From CALGKJ01 sp049322695 (GTDB taxonomy: Bacteria; Bacillota; Clostridia; Lutisporales; Lutisporaceae): a stretch of DNA of 64,000 nt. Shown one piece after another: positions 50,946 to 59,716 of the stretch (positions are counted from its first letter, which is position 1; each line of letters opens with the position of its first letter). The notes under the pieces are model-generated. The model was given only the letters and a program-made list of their open reading frames with translations. It was not told the DNA's origin and did no database searches. The stretch covers positions 1 to 64,000 of the forward strand of contig JBMORW010000037.1 in NCBI GenBank assembly GCA_049322695.1, given 5' to 3'. Both the position numbers and the translations under genes were made by a program.

Positions 50946-51314
50946 CTAGAATTCTAAACCGGCTTCTCTAGCTGCGTCTGCAAGTTCCTTTATTCTTCCG
51001 TGATATATATATCCGCCTCTATCGAAAACTACCTTCTTTATTCCTGCTTCTACTGCTCTCTTTGCTACTAAAGTGCCGACAGCCTTAGCTGATTCCTTAT
51101 TGCCGCCGTGACCAATCTGACCTTTGATTTCTTTATCTAAAGTCGAGGCTGATACTAAAGTAACACCCTTAACATCATCAATAACCTGAGCATATATATT
51201 GCTTGCGCTTCTGAATACGTTTAATCTTGGTCTCTCTGCCGTACCTTCTATCTTCTTGCGCATTCTTAAATGTCTCTTTAGTCTTGCTGCGTTCTTACTA
51301 CCTTTAGTTATCAC
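50946..51314 (-). CDS. rplR: Ribosomal protein L18
   Basis: 5S rRNA-binding 50S protein: KRHLRMRKKIEGTAERPRLN, VFRSASNIYAQVIDD and VFDRGGYIYHGRIKELADAAREAGLEF at the C-terminus. GTG at 51314 has AAAAGGGG eight bases upstream; the earlier GTG at 51323 overlaps that RBS. Confidence 0.96.
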   Translation of the reverse strand: MITKGSKNAARLKRHLRMRKKIEGTAERPRLNVFRSASNIYAQVIDDVKGVTLVSASTLDKEIKGQIGHGGNKESAKAVGTLVAKRAVEAGIKKVVFDRGGYIYHGRIKELADAAREAGLEF

Positions 51315-51337
51315 CCTATTCACCCCTTTTCTTTTTA

Positions 51338-51877
51338 TTACTTACCAGTTTTACCTTCTTTACGTCTGATTACTTCGTTGCTATACTTTATACCCTTTCC
51401 AAGGTATGGCTCAGGCTTTCTGACCGCTCTGATCTTTGCAGCGTGCAATCCGACTATTTCCTTATCAGCACCCTTAACAAGTATTTTGTTTGGTGCGGGA
51501 ACTTCAGTTGTAATACCATCAGGATCTATCATTTCTACCGGATGTGAGTAACCCATTGTCAGCACGAGCTTGTTGCCTTGCTTTTGCGCTCTGTAACCTA
51601 CACCGTTAATATCCAATGTTTTTTCAAAACCCTTGGATACACCTTCAACCATGTTGTTTATGAGAGCTCTAGTAAGACCGTGTAATGCTCTGTGCTGCTT
51701 CATGTCAGATGGTCTTGTTACGATTATCTTTCCATCTTCTATTGCCAGATTTATATCCTGGTGCATTTTCTTTACCAGTTGGCCTTTTGGACCCTTAACT
51801 GTCACCAGGTTTTCGTTATCTATTTTAACCTCTACGCCTTGAGGAATAACCACCGGCATTTTACCTATTCTTGACAT
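51338..51877 (-). CDS. rplF: Ribosomal protein L6
   Basis: 50S protein near the sarcin-ricin loop, 179 residues in two repeats: SRIGKMPVVIPQGVEVKI, GLTRALINNMVEGVSKGFEK and RKPEPYLGKGIKYSNEVIRRKEGKTGK at the end. Confidence 0.98.
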   Translation of the reverse strand: MSRIGKMPVVIPQGVEVKIDNENLVTVKGPKGQLVKKMHQDINLAIEDGKIIVTRPSDMKQHRALHGLTRALINNMVEGVSKGFEKTLDINGVGYRAQKQGNKLVLTMGYSHPVEMIDPDGITTEVPAPNKILVKGADKEIVGLHAAKIRAVRKPEPYLGKGIKYSNEVIRRKEGKTGK

Positions 51878-51904
51878 CTGTGCACCTCCTGTTCCTTCCA
51901 GATT

Positions 51905-52303
51905 CTACCAAATGTAACAGAGAACTTCTCCGCCCACTCCCTGTAATCTTGCACTCTTATCTGTCATTATACCCTTTGATGTTGAAATTATAGCTAATCC
52001 AAGTCCTCCAAGAACCTTCGGGATTTGCTCTTTTCTTGCATATACTCTTAAACCAGGCTTGCTTATTCTCTTTAAGCCTGTTATAACTTTTTGCTTGTTA
52101 TTGCCATACTTAAGGCTTACTCTTATTATACCTTGCTTGCCGTCGTCAATTATTTCATAAGACTTGATATAACCTTCATCCAATAATATCTGAGCTATAG
52201 ACTTCTTGATATTTGATGATGGTATATCAACTACTTCATGCTTAACGGTGTTGGCATTCCTTATACGTGTAAGCATATCAGCAATTGGATCGTTTATAAC
52301 CAT
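51905..52303 (-). CDS. rpsH: Ribosomal protein S8
   Basis: 16S-binding 30S protein, 132 residues from MVINDPIADMLTRIRNAN; start 52303 preferred over upstream frame extension because it is the family N-terminus and follows GGGAGG. C-terminal SKGIMTDKSARLQGVGGEVLCYIW. S8 often represses spc operons. Confidence 0.97.
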   Translation of the reverse strand: MVINDPIADMLTRIRNANTVKHEVVDIPSSNIKKSIAQILLDEGYIKSYEIIDDGKQGIIRVSLKYGNNKQKVITGLKRISKPGLRVYARKEQIPKVLGGLGLAIISTSKGIMTDKSARLQGVGGEVLCYIW

Positions 52304-52400
52304 TAAACTTAAACCTCCCTTATACATAGTTTGAGTCTTACGTCTCCAAACTCGTTTTTGTAAATTTACCTGTATATCAAACTTTCGTTTCGTCCGAATT

Positions 52401-52586
52401 CTACCAGCTTGCCTTCTTAACTCCCGGTATTTGTCCCTTATATGCCAGTTCTCTGAAGCATATACGGCAGATACCGAACTTTCTTAAATAAGCATGTGGT
52501 CTTCCGCATAATCTGCATCTGTTATATGCTCTAGTAGAAAATTTAGGAGTCTTTTGCTGCTTTAGAATCATTGCCTTCTTAGCCAC
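52401..52586 (-). CDS. rpsZ: Ribosomal protein S14 type Z
   Basis: 61-residue zinc form: QQKTPKFSTRAYNRCRLCGRPHAYLRKFGICRICFREL with two CxxC pairs. GTG start after GGAGGG. Confidence 0.97.
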   Translation of the reverse strand: MAKKAMILKQQKTPKFSTRAYNRCRLCGRPHAYLRKFGICRICFRELAYKGQIPGVKKASW

Positions 52587-52601
52587 TATTTTCCCTCCAT
52601 T

Positions 52602-53144
52602 CTACTGGTTTGCATAAGGCATACCAAGAAGTCTGAGAAGTTCTCTTGCTTCTTCGTCTGTCTTAGCAGTTGTTACAAATATTATATCCATTCCTCTGAT
52701 CTTGTCTACTTTATCATATTCGATTTCTGGGAATATGAGTTGTTCCTTAATACCGAGTGCAAAATTGCCTCTTCCGTCAAATGCCTTGGCAGAAACACCT
52801 CTAAAGTCTCTAACTCTTGGCAGTGCAACATTGAATAGCTTATCAGCAAACTCAAACATCTTAGTGCCGCGGAGTGTTACCTTTGCACCTATTGACATTC
52901 CTTGTCTAACCTTGAATGCCGCAACTGATTTTCTAGCCTTGGTTACTACCGGCTTTTGACCTGAAATTATTGCAAGATCTGCAACGGCAGCTTCCAATGA
53001 TTTTGGATTATCCTTTGTATCTCCCAAGCCCATGTTTATTACTATCTTTTCGAGCTTTGGAATCTGCATTGTACTCTTATATTGAAACTTCTGCATCATA
53101 GCAGGAGCTACTTCATTAACGTACTTGTCTTTAAGTCTGTTCAA
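52602..53144 (-). CDS. rplE: Ribosomal protein L5
   Basis: 5S rRNA-binding protein, 180 residues: IPKLEKIVINMGLGDTKDNPKSL, GQKPVVTKARKSVAAFKVR and GMDIIFVTTAKTDEEARELLRLLGMP. TTG start after GGGAGG. Confidence 0.98.
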   Translation of the reverse strand: MNRLKDKYVNEVAPAMMQKFQYKSTMQIPKLEKIVINMGLGDTKDNPKSLEAAVADLAIISGQKPVVTKARKSVAAFKVRQGMSIGAKVTLRGTKMFEFADKLFNVALPRVRDFRGVSAKAFDGRGNFALGIKEQLIFPEIEYDKVDKIRGMDIIFVTTAKTDEEARELLRLLGMPYANQ

Positions 53145-53167
53145 CCTGTTTACCTCCCTTCAGAGAA

Positions 53168-53497
53168 TTATTTATCTAATACTTCACCACAGTCTTTGCA
53201 GTATCTTACTTTTGATTTGTCATCAAGCAGCTTGTGTCCAATTCTTACACCCTTCTTACACTTGTCGCACCAAAGCATAACCTTTGAGCTGAAGATAGGT
53301 GATTCCTGATGGATTATACCGCCCTGCTGAACTGTCTTTGAAGGCTTCTTGTGCTTTGTGCTCATGTTTATTCCTTCAACTATAACCTTTTGATCCTTTG
53401 GAATTGCTACGAGCACTTTGCCCTTCTTGCCTTTTTCTTTTCCATTTATTACTACTACTGTATCGCCTTTTTTAACATGTAGTTTTTTTGCTTCCAC
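53168..53497 (-). CDS. rplX: Ribosomal protein L24 (with zinc ribbon)
   Basis: Assembly initiator of the 50S subunit. KOW region HVKKGDTVVVINGKEKGKKG, then HKKPSKTVQQGGIIHQESPI, with C-terminal WCDKCKKGVRI and YCKDCGE making a CxxC pair set typical of clostridia. GTG start at 53497 set by AGGAGG; GTG at 53506 overlaps it. Confidence 0.96.
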   Translation of the reverse strand: MEAKKLHVKKGDTVVVINGKEKGKKGKVLVAIPKDQKVIVEGINMSTKHKKPSKTVQQGGIIHQESPIFSSKVMLWCDKCKKGVRIGHKLLDDKSKVRYCKDCGEVLDK

Positions 53498-53512
53498 GCC
53501 TGCCACCTCCTA

Positions 53513-53881
53513 TTAAAGAACTTCAGGAGCGAGGGACAATATTTTCATATACTCTTTATCTCTCAATTCTCTCGCTACAGGACCGAATATACGGGTTCCC
53601 TTTGGTTGCTTGTCATCCTTTATTATTACTGCTGCATTGTCATCAAATTTGATATAGCTGCCGTCAGCTCTTCTCAAACCTTTAACGCTTCTTACAATAA
53701 CAGCCTTAACAACATCACCTTTTTTAACAACTCCACCAGGTGTTGCATCTTTAACAGAACAAATTATTATATCGCCAATGTTTGCATACTTTCTTCTTGT
53801 GCCGCCTAAAACTCGGATGCAAAGAAGTTCTTTTGCGCCGGAGTTATCTGCTACACTCAAACGCGTTTCTTGCTGTATCAT
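53513..53881 (-). CDS. rplN: Ribosomal protein L14
   Basis: 50S protein, 122 residues: MIQQETRLSVADNSGAKELLC and RIFGPVARELRDKEYMKILSLAPEVL. Full family length. Confidence 0.98.
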   Translation of the reverse strand: MIQQETRLSVADNSGAKELLCIRVLGGTRRKYANIGDIIICSVKDATPGGVVKKGDVVKAVIVRSVKGLRRADGSYIKFDDNAAVIIKDDKQPKGTRIFGPVARELRDKEYMKILSLAPEVL

Positions 53882-53904
53882 TCAAAAACCCTCCTTTCGG
53901 AATC

Positions 53905-54165
53905 TTACTTTGCTTTTTCAACTATTTCTACAAGTCTCCATCTCTTATCCTTGCTAAGAGGTCTTGTTTCCATTATTTTTACTCTGTCGCCTATGCCGCA
54001 TTCGTTATTTTCGTCATGTGCCTTGAACTTTGTAGTTCTCTTTACTGATTTCTTGTAAAGAGGATGTCTTACCAAAGTTTCTATCGCAACAACAATTGTC
54101 TTATCCATTTTATCACTGACAACTGTACCTACTCTTGTTTTTCTATTTGCTCTTTCAAGTGTCAT
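53905..54165 (-). CDS. rpsQ: Ribosomal protein S17
   Basis: OB-fold 30S protein, 86 residues: TRVGTVVSDKMDKTIVVAIE and DRVKIMETRPLSKDKRWRLVEIVE. Confidence 0.98.
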   Translation of the reverse strand: MTLERANRKTRVGTVVSDKMDKTIVVAIETLVRHPLYKKSVKRTTKFKAHDENNECGIGDRVKIMETRPLSKDKRWRLVEIVEKAK

Positions 54166-54179
54166 TACTAAACCTCCTC

Positions 54180-54386
54180 CTATTTAGCCTCAATTGATTT
54201 GAGTTCTTTTTCTCTAAGGATGGTTTTGATTCTTGCTATAGATTTCTTCACATCTCTTACTTTTATTGGATTTTCAAGCTGACCTGTTGCCATCTGGAAT
54301 CTAAGGTTGAATAATTCACCCTTAAGCTCAACCAGCTTTTGCTCCAACTCATTAACTGATAAATCACGAATCTTATTAGCTTTCAT
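54180..54386 (-). CDS. rpmC: Ribosomal protein L29
   Basis: 50S tunnel-exit protein, 68 residues from MKANKIRDLSVNELEQKLVE, with LFNLRFQMATGQLENP. The start overlaps the rplP end by 11 nt with a GGTGA RBS; the frame is open further upstream to 54398. Confidence 0.95.
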   Translation of the reverse strand: MKANKIRDLSVNELEQKLVELKGELFNLRFQMATGQLENPIKVRDVKKSIARIKTILREKELKSIEAK

Positions 54387-54819
54387 TTGCTTCACCAACC
54401 ATTTCCTCAGTTTCTTGGCGAGTTACGAACTTGCACTTAACAGGAAGCTTGTGCATAGCAAGTCTCATCGCTTCTCTTGCAACTTCCTCAGAAACTCCCG
54501 CAACCTCGAATAATACTCTGCCTGGCTTAACTACAGCTACCCAGTACTCTGGTGATCCCTTACCGGAACCCATACGTGTTTCTGCTGGCTTCTCAGTAAC
54601 TGGTTTATCAGGGAATATCTTTATCCAAATCTTACCGCCTCTTTTTGTGTATCTTGTCATTGCCTGTCTGGCTGCCTCGATTTGATTGCTTGTTATCCAT
54701 GCAGGTTCAGTTGCTTGCAACCCGAATTCGCCGTATGATACTACATTACCTCTTGTAGCCTTGCCTCTCATGTTTCCTCTTTGCTGTCTACGACGCTTAA
54801 CTCTTTTTGGCATTAACAT
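54376..54819 (-). CDS. rplP: Ribosomal protein L16
   Basis: 50S protein by the A site, 147 residues: MLMPKRVKRRRQQRGNMRGK, TRYTKRGGKIWIKIFPDKPVTEKPAETRMGSGKG and EVAREAMRLAMHKLP. Its ATG shares the rpsC stop (TAATG). Confidence 0.98.
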   Translation of the reverse strand: MLMPKRVKRRRQQRGNMRGKATRGNVVSYGEFGLQATEPAWITSNQIEAARQAMTRYTKRGGKIWIKIFPDKPVTEKPAETRMGSGKGSPEYWVAVVKPGRVLFEVAGVSEEVAREAMRLAMHKLPVKCKFVTRQETEEMVGEANES

Positions 54820-55511
54820 TATTCTTCTCCTCCTTCCATCACAGCTGCCTTATCCTGTGTGGTCACACGGTTTTTGGCTTCAGGAAGAACCTCTCCTTTG
54901 TATATCCAGACTTTAACACCTAATCTGCCATAGGTTGTATGTGCTTCTGCAAAACCATAGTCAATGTCTGCTCTCAAAGTGTGTAGAGGAATTGTTCCTT
55001 CACGATACCATTCGCTTCTAGCTATTTCTGCGCCGCCCAATCTGCCTGAACACATTGCTTTTATACCCTTAGCGCCGCTCTTCATTGTTCTTTGCATTGT
55101 GGATTTCATTGCTCTTCTGAAAGATATTCTCTTTTCAAGCTGAGCTGCTATATTTTCAGCAACCAATTGTGCATTAGTTTCGGGTACCTTTACTTCTGTG
55201 ATATTTACATTTACACTCTTGTTATTAGTCAGAGCTTCAAGTGCCTTTCTAAGTGTTTCTATACCGGCACCACCCTTACCGATTACCATTCCTGGCTTAG
55301 CAGTATGAATATTAACCTTTATCTTGTTTGCTGTTCTTTCTATTTCTATCTTTGCTATACCTGCAGCATAAAGCTGAGATTTCAAGTATTCTCTGATTTT
55401 GTTGTCTTCAACTAGGAAATCAGCAAAGTTCTTATCGTTAGCATACCATTTAGTATCCCAATCCTTAATGATGCCGACTCTGAGTCCATGTGGATTAACC
55501 TTTTGGCCCAC
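54819..55511 (-). CDS. rpsC: Ribosomal protein S3
   Basis: 30S head protein and helicase element, 230 residues: GQKVNPHGLRVGIIKDWDTKWYA, KPGMVIGKGGAGIETLRKAL (KH domain) and DYGFAEAHTTYGRLGVKVWIYKGEVLP. Confidence 0.98.
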   Translation of the reverse strand: MGQKVNPHGLRVGIIKDWDTKWYANDKNFADFLVEDNKIREYLKSQLYAAGIAKIEIERTANKIKVNIHTAKPGMVIGKGGAGIETLRKALEALTNNKSVNVNITEVKVPETNAQLVAENIAAQLEKRISFRRAMKSTMQRTMKSGAKGIKAMCSGRLGGAEIARSEWYREGTIPLHTLRADIDYGFAEAHTTYGRLGVKVWIYKGEVLPEAKNRVTTQDKAAVMEGGEE

Positions 55512-55526
55512 TAATACTCCCTCCTT

Positions 55527-55862
55527 CTACTGTTTTTCTTTTAATACCATTGTTACGTGGCTGGTTCTCTTGAGGATTCTTACACCTCTGCCCATGGCTC
55601 TTGCCATGAATCTCTTAAGTGTAGGTCCTTGGGTAGCATATAATTCAGCTATATATAGCTTATCTTTATCCATATTGTGATTGTTTTCAGCATTTGCTAT
55701 TGCTGAATCTAATAGCTTTTCTAAAACACTTGATGCTGCCTTCGGTGTATGCATCAATATTGCTTTAGCTTCGCCTACCTTTTTTCCTCTGATAAGCTGG
55801 TTAACTATATCAACCTTTCTTGAGGACATTCTAACATATTTAACATGTGCTCTTGCTTCCAC
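55527..55862 (-). CDS. rplV: Ribosomal protein L22
   Basis: 50S tunnel protein, 111 residues: ARAHVKYVRMSSRKVDIVNQLIRGKKVGEA and GPTLKRFMARAMGRGVRILKRTSHVTMVL. GTG start after AGGAGG. Confidence 0.98.
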   Translation of the reverse strand: MEARAHVKYVRMSSRKVDIVNQLIRGKKVGEAKAILMHTPKAASSVLEKLLDSAIANAENNHNMDKDKLYIAELYATQGPTLKRFMARAMGRGVRILKRTSHVTMVLKEKQ

Positions 55863-55913
55863 AGGATGTACCTCCTTTTCCGTAATCTACTTGACTATAT
55901 TGATGTTTACATT

Positions 55914-56198
55914 TTACTTAAGAGCTGTTGATCTCTCAGTGTGGCCGCCATGTCCTCTGTATGTTCTGGTTGGTGCGAACTCACCAAGCTTGTGACCAAC
56001 CATATCTTCAGTCACATATACAGGAACATGCTTTCTGCCATCATATACAGCTATTGTATGTCCAACGAACTCCGGAAATATTGTTGAGCTTCTTGACCAA
56101 GTCTTAAGAACAACCTTCTTGCCGGATTTGTTCATATCTGCTATTCTTTTGAAAAGTTTTTCATCTACAAAAGGTCCTTTTTTAGTTGAACGGCTCAT
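55914..56198 (-). CDS. rpsS: Ribosomal protein S19
   Basis: 30S head protein, 94 residues: SRSTKKGPFVDEKLFKRIAD and TWSRSSTIFPEFVGHTIAVYDGRKHVPVYVTEDMVGHKLGEF. Separated from rplB by a heptad-repeat element. Confidence 0.98.
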   Translation of the reverse strand: MSRSTKKGPFVDEKLFKRIADMNKSGKKVVLKTWSRSSTIFPEFVGHTIAVYDGRKHVPVYVTEDMVGHKLGEFAPTRTYRGHGGHTERSTALK

Positions 56199-56223
56199 CT
56201 ATTAATTGCCTCCTTCCTACATA

Positions 56224-56319
56224 TGAGTCACTAGTTTCTAGTCACTAGTCTCTAGTTTCAGATATGCTACGCAGCTTTTACTTCTTCCCAGTGACCAGCG
56301 ACTAGTACCCAGCAACTAT
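56224..56319. repeat. Heptad-repeat element inside the S10 operon (copy 7)
   Basis: Left arm GAGTCACTAGTTTCTAGTCA and CTAGTCTCTAG; core ATATGCTACGCAGC; right arm CAGTGACCAGCGACTAGTAC and CCAGCAACTA. It lengthens the rplB-rpsS gap to 122 bp. Confidence 0.7.
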
Positions 56320-56320
56320 T

Positions 56321-57154
56321 CTATTTCTCATTTCTTCTCTTAACAATAAACTTTGTTGAAGCCTTCTTGTTGTTTCTTGTCTTGTAGCCAAGTGTCGGCT
56401 TGCCCCAAGGAGTAACCGGTCCTGGTCTACCTATTGGTGATCTACCTTCACCACCACCGTGCGGGTGATCTACCGGGTTCATTACGGAACCTCTTACTGT
56501 AGGTCTCCAACCCATATGTCTCTTTCTTCCTGCGCTGCCTATTGTTACGTTTTCATGATCAAGGTTTCCTACCTGTCCTATTGTTGCTTTACACTCAAGT
56601 CTTATCATTCTAACCTCGCCCGATGGAAGTCTTACTTGTGCATAATCGCCTTCTTTAGCCATAAGCTGCGCTGAGTTTCCTGCTGATCTAACCAACTGGC
56701 CACCCTTTCCGGCCTTCAGCTCGATATTGTGTATTACTGTACCAACAGGGATGTTTCTTAGTGGTATCGCATTACCAACCTTTATATCCGCGCTAGCTGA
56801 GGATATTATTGTATCTCCTACTGCCAAACCATGAGGAGCAATTATATATCTCTTTTCACCATCTACATAAGTGAGAAGTGCTATATTTGCAGTTCTGTTT
56901 GGATCATACTCGATAGCTGTAACCTTTGCAGGTATATCCATCTTATCTCTTTTAAAATCAATAATTCTGTACTTTCTCTTATGCCCGCCGCCTTGATGTC
57001 TTACAGTTATTTTTCCATAATTGTTTCTTCCAGCTTTGCTCTTTATTATTTCAACCAGTGACTTTTCCGGTTCAGTCTTTGTGATTTCTTCAAAGGTTGA
57101 AACTGTCATGAAACGTCTTGCTGGAGAAGTTGGGTTATACTTTTTTATTGCCAA
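56321..57154 (-). CDS. rplB: Ribosomal protein L2
   Basis: 50S protein central to peptidyl transfer, 277 residues: AIKKYNPTSPARRFMTVSTF, RHQGGGHKRKYRIIDFKRDK, RGSVMNPVDHPHGGGEGRSPIG with the conserved histidine. Confidence 0.98.
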   Translation of the reverse strand: MAIKKYNPTSPARRFMTVSTFEEITKTEPEKSLVEIIKSKAGRNNYGKITVRHQGGGHKRKYRIIDFKRDKMDIPAKVTAIEYDPNRTANIALLTYVDGEKRYIIAPHGLAVGDTIISSASADIKVGNAIPLRNIPVGTVIHNIELKAGKGGQLVRSAGNSAQLMAKEGDYAQVRLPSGEVRMIRLECKATIGQVGNLDHENVTIGSAGRKRHMGWRPTVRGSVMNPVDHPHGGGEGRSPIGRPGPVTPWGKPTLGYKTRNNKKASTKFIVKRRNEK

Positions 57155-57205
57155 TTTTTTCTCCTCCTTTTCCTAAGAAAATGCTTCATGCTATTCGCCT
57201 TAGCA

Positions 57206-57493
57206 TTATAGACCTTCGAAGAATTCGATGCCTTTGCTTTCAGGCTTCAACTTAACTACTGCTTTCTTGTAGCTAGCTCTTCTTCCTTCATACTTGCCCA
57301 TTCTCTTCATCTTTCCGAGAACTCTTACAGTGTTGACCTTGTCTACCTTCACCTTGAAAATCTGCTCTACGGCATTCTTTATTTCTGTCTTGTTGGCATT
57401 AACATCAACTATAAAGGTGTATTTTTTATCAGCCATTTCACTCATGCTTTTTTCTGTTATAACAGGTCTTCTGATTATATCATAAGCATTCAT
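57206..57493 (-). CDS. rplW: Ribosomal protein L23
   Basis: Tunnel-exit 50S protein, 95 residues: DIIRRPVITEKSMSEMADKKYTFIVDVNANKTEIKNAVEQIFKVKV. Starts in the rplD stop (TAATG). Confidence 0.98.
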   Translation of the reverse strand: MNAYDIIRRPVITEKSMSEMADKKYTFIVDVNANKTEIKNAVEQIFKVKVDKVNTVRVLGKMKRMGKYEGRRASYKKAVVKLKPESKGIEFFEGL

Positions 57494-58116
57494 TATACAT
57501 ACACCTCCTCGATTTTTTGGACAGCGTCCTTTGTAAGTATGAACTTGTCACAGTTCAGTATGTCGTATACATTAAGTGTATTCACAAGGGATGTCTTAAC
57601 ACCCTCAATATTTCTTGCTGATTTTTCAACATTCTCATTCTTGTCTGCAAGCACGATAAGTGTCTTGGAATCAACCTTAAGGTTGTTTAGCATGCTTACT
57701 ACCTGCTTTGTCTTTGGTGCATCGAAGTTCAGTTCATCCAATACTATTATGCTGTTATCTTGAACCTTTGAGCTTAATGCAGACTTCATAGCAAGTCTTT
57801 TGATTTTCTTTGGCACTGTGTACCTGTAGGATCTTGGCTTTGGAGCAAATACGATTCCTCCGTGTGTCCACTGAGGTGACCTTATGCTACCATGTCTCGC
57901 TCTTCCAGTTCCCTTTTGTCTCCATGGCTTAATGCCTCCGCCTCTTACTTCTGCTCTGGTCAAAGCTGACTGTGTTCCTTGTCTTCTATTAGCTAATAGC
58001 ATTTTTACAACTTGGTGCATAGCTTCTACATTAACTTCCGCACCAAATGTATTTTCGCTTAACTCTAACTCTCCAACTTGATTTCCGCTTATATTGTAAA
58101 GCGCTACTTTAGGCAT
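57493..58116 (-). CDS. rplD: Ribosomal protein L4
   Basis: 50S protein, 207 residues: QGTQSALTRAEVRGGGIKPWRQKGTGRARHGSIRSPQW loop and ALSSKVQDNSIIVLDEL. In enterobacteria L4 also regulates the S10 leader; whether it does here is unknown. Confidence 0.98.
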   Translation of the reverse strand: MPKVALYNISGNQVGELELSENTFGAEVNVEAMHQVVKMLLANRRQGTQSALTRAEVRGGGIKPWRQKGTGRARHGSIRSPQWTHGGIVFAPKPRSYRYTVPKKIKRLAMKSALSSKVQDNSIIVLDELNFDAPKTKQVVSMLNNLKVDSKTLIVLADKNENVEKSARNIEGVKTSLVNTLNVYDILNCDKFILTKDAVQKIEEVYV

Positions 58117-58142
58117 AACACTTCCTCCTTTCCAATCCGTAA

Positions 58143-58772
58143 TTAGGCTTTCACTGAATCTTTTATCATAACCAGTGATCCTCTTATTCCTGGAACTCCG
58201 CCTTTTACAAGCAATATGTTCTTTTCAGGATCAACCTTAACAACTTCAAGATTCTGTACTGTTGTATTTACTGCTCCCATATGTCCCGGAAGCTTCTTTC
58301 CTTTGAAGGTTCTTGATGGATCAGATGATGCCCCCATTGAACCAGCTCCTCTGTGGTATTTTGAGCCGTGAGCCATGGGTCCCCTGTGGAAATTGTGTCT
58401 CTTGATAGCGCCTGCGTAGCCTTTACCCTTTGAAACACCGCTTACGTCAACTCTTTCACCTACTGTGAAAATGTCAGCTCTTATTTCTTGACCAACTTCG
58501 TAGCCTGCAGCATCTTCCAACCTTAACTCTCTAAGATATCTCTTAGTAGCTACCTTCGCTTTTGCAAAGTGCCCCTTTAACGGCTTTATAACTTTTCTTT
58601 CAGCTATATCATCAAAACCAACCTGTATTGACGCATAACCCTCATTCTCTACTGTTTTCTTTTGTATTACTACATTCGGACCAGCTTCTATAACTGTTAC
58701 CGGTACAGCCTTACCAGCTGCATCGAATACTTGTGTCATTCCAACCTTTTTACCAAGTATTGCTTTTTTCAT
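58143..58772 (-). CDS. rplC: Ribosomal protein L3
   Basis: 50S assembly initiator, 209 residues: KKAILGKKVGMTQVFDAAGKAVPVTVIEAGP, GVSKGKGYAGAIKRHNFHRGPMAHGSKYHR and GSLVMIKDSVKA. Confidence 0.98.
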   Translation of the reverse strand: MKKAILGKKVGMTQVFDAAGKAVPVTVIEAGPNVVIQKKTVENEGYASIQVGFDDIAERKVIKPLKGHFAKAKVATKRYLRELRLEDAAGYEVGQEIRADIFTVGERVDVSGVSKGKGYAGAIKRHNFHRGPMAHGSKYHRGAGSMGASSDPSRTFKGKKLPGHMGAVNTTVQNLEVVKVDPEKNILLVKGGVPGIRGSLVMIKDSVKA

Positions 58773-58855
58773 TGTTCCACCTCCATAATTTACAGCGGAC
58801 CGACTATGCGGTCATACTAAATCTTTGTTAAATCTCTATTCAGATCTGAGCTGGC

Positions 58856-58903
58856 AAGCTCGCAACTCGAAACCCGAGCGCTTTTAAGCGCAACTCGCAA
58901 CTG
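58856..58903. repeat. Partial heptad-repeat element in the rplC-rpsJ gap (copy 8)
   Basis: CTCGCAACTCGAAACCCGAG, GCGCTTTTAAGCGC hairpin, then AACTCGCAACTG. Only the right-hand arms are clear. Confidence 0.55.
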
Positions 58904-58906
58904 TTA

Positions 58907-59215
58907 TTACAGTTTTATTTCAATATCAACACCAGCTGGCAGGTCAAGTCTCATTAAAGCATCAACTGTCTTTGGTGTTGGGCTCAATATGTCTATCAGT
59001 CTCTTATGCGTTCTCATTTCAAACTGCTCTCTGGAATCCTTGTACTTGTGAACCGCTCTAAGGATTGTTATTATCTCCTTATCTGTTGGTAGTGGCACAG
59101 GACCCGATACCTTCGCACCTGTTCTCTTAGCAGTTTCAACTATCTTTTCTGCCGATTGGTCGATTAGGTTGTGATCAAACGCTTTAAGTCTGATTCTGAT
59201 TTTTTGTTTTGCCAT
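58907..59215 (-). CDS. rpsJ: Ribosomal protein S10
   Basis: First gene of the S10 operon and NusB partner, 102 residues: AKQKIRIRLKAFDHNLIDQSAEKIVETAKRTGAKVSGPVPLP and RTHKRLIDILSPTPKTVDALMRLDLPAGVDIEI. RBS GGAGG. It has a long leader from a promoter at 59618. Confidence 0.98.
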   Translation of the reverse strand: MAKQKIRIRLKAFDHNLIDQSAEKIVETAKRTGAKVSGPVPLPTDKEIITILRAVHKYKDSREQFEMRTHKRLIDILSPTPKTVDALMRLDLPAGVDIEIKL

Positions 59216-59492
59216 TTTTTGTTTCCCTCCTTTTCATCGCACGCTTTGCTTCACTTACGTACGACCGCTTACTGCTATACACTCATCCGGGTGTTTTCCA
59301 ATTTTATTTATCGCGTACCGATTGGTACGCAAAACACTTGATTAGTGAAGGCAGTAGAGTCGCCCGAATTCAAGATACGGACAATACTCAGTGAGAATTC
59401 CCCAGAGTTCATCTTACCCAGGTCACACAGGAGACCAGATAAGCTGGTATCTGCAACCTCTCACGTCATCGCCTGCTGAATTGTGAAAACAA
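59216..59492 (-). promoter_or_regulatory. Long structured rpsJ (S10) leader
   Basis: No ORF of note. On the minus strand the leader has GCGATGACGTGAGAGGTTGC, CTGGTCTCCTGTGTGACC and a perfect GCGTACC-aatc-GGTACGC hairpin (59312-59329). High GC relative to flanks suggests a conserved RNA, possibly for autoregulation. Together with copy 9 of the heptad element the mRNA leader would be about 395 nt. Confidence 0.5.
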
Positions 59493-59590
59493 GTTTTCAG
59501 CTACTGGCTACTGGCTTCTGGCTACTGACTTTTAGTAAGGCTTCAAAGCATTACCAAGTACTAGTGGCTAGCAGCTAGTGGCTAGTGGCT
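59493..59590. repeat. Heptad-repeat element in the S10 leader (copy 9)
   Basis: Left arm CAGCTACTGGCTACTGGCTT and CTGGCTACTGA; core TAGTAAGGCTTCAAAGCATTAC, a clear hairpin; right arm TAGTGGCTAGCAGCTAGTGG and CTAGTGGCTC. Confidence 0.75.
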
Positions 59591-59617
59591 CAAAAAATAA
59601 TTTTCGCAACCTTATAT

Positions 59618-59646
59618 ATTCTATAATATTTTGGGACATATTACAA
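59618..59646 (-). promoter_or_regulatory. S10 operon promoter
   Basis: TTGTAA (59646-59641), 17-bp spacer, TAGAAT (59623-59618), minus strand. AT-rich sequence lies upstream. Confidence 0.75.
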
Positions 59647-59716
59647 GGGTTTTTCATCATAAAAAATGAAATTTTTGTGATTTTTTTATTGTATTTCGCA
59701 TATAAATATAATCCCA

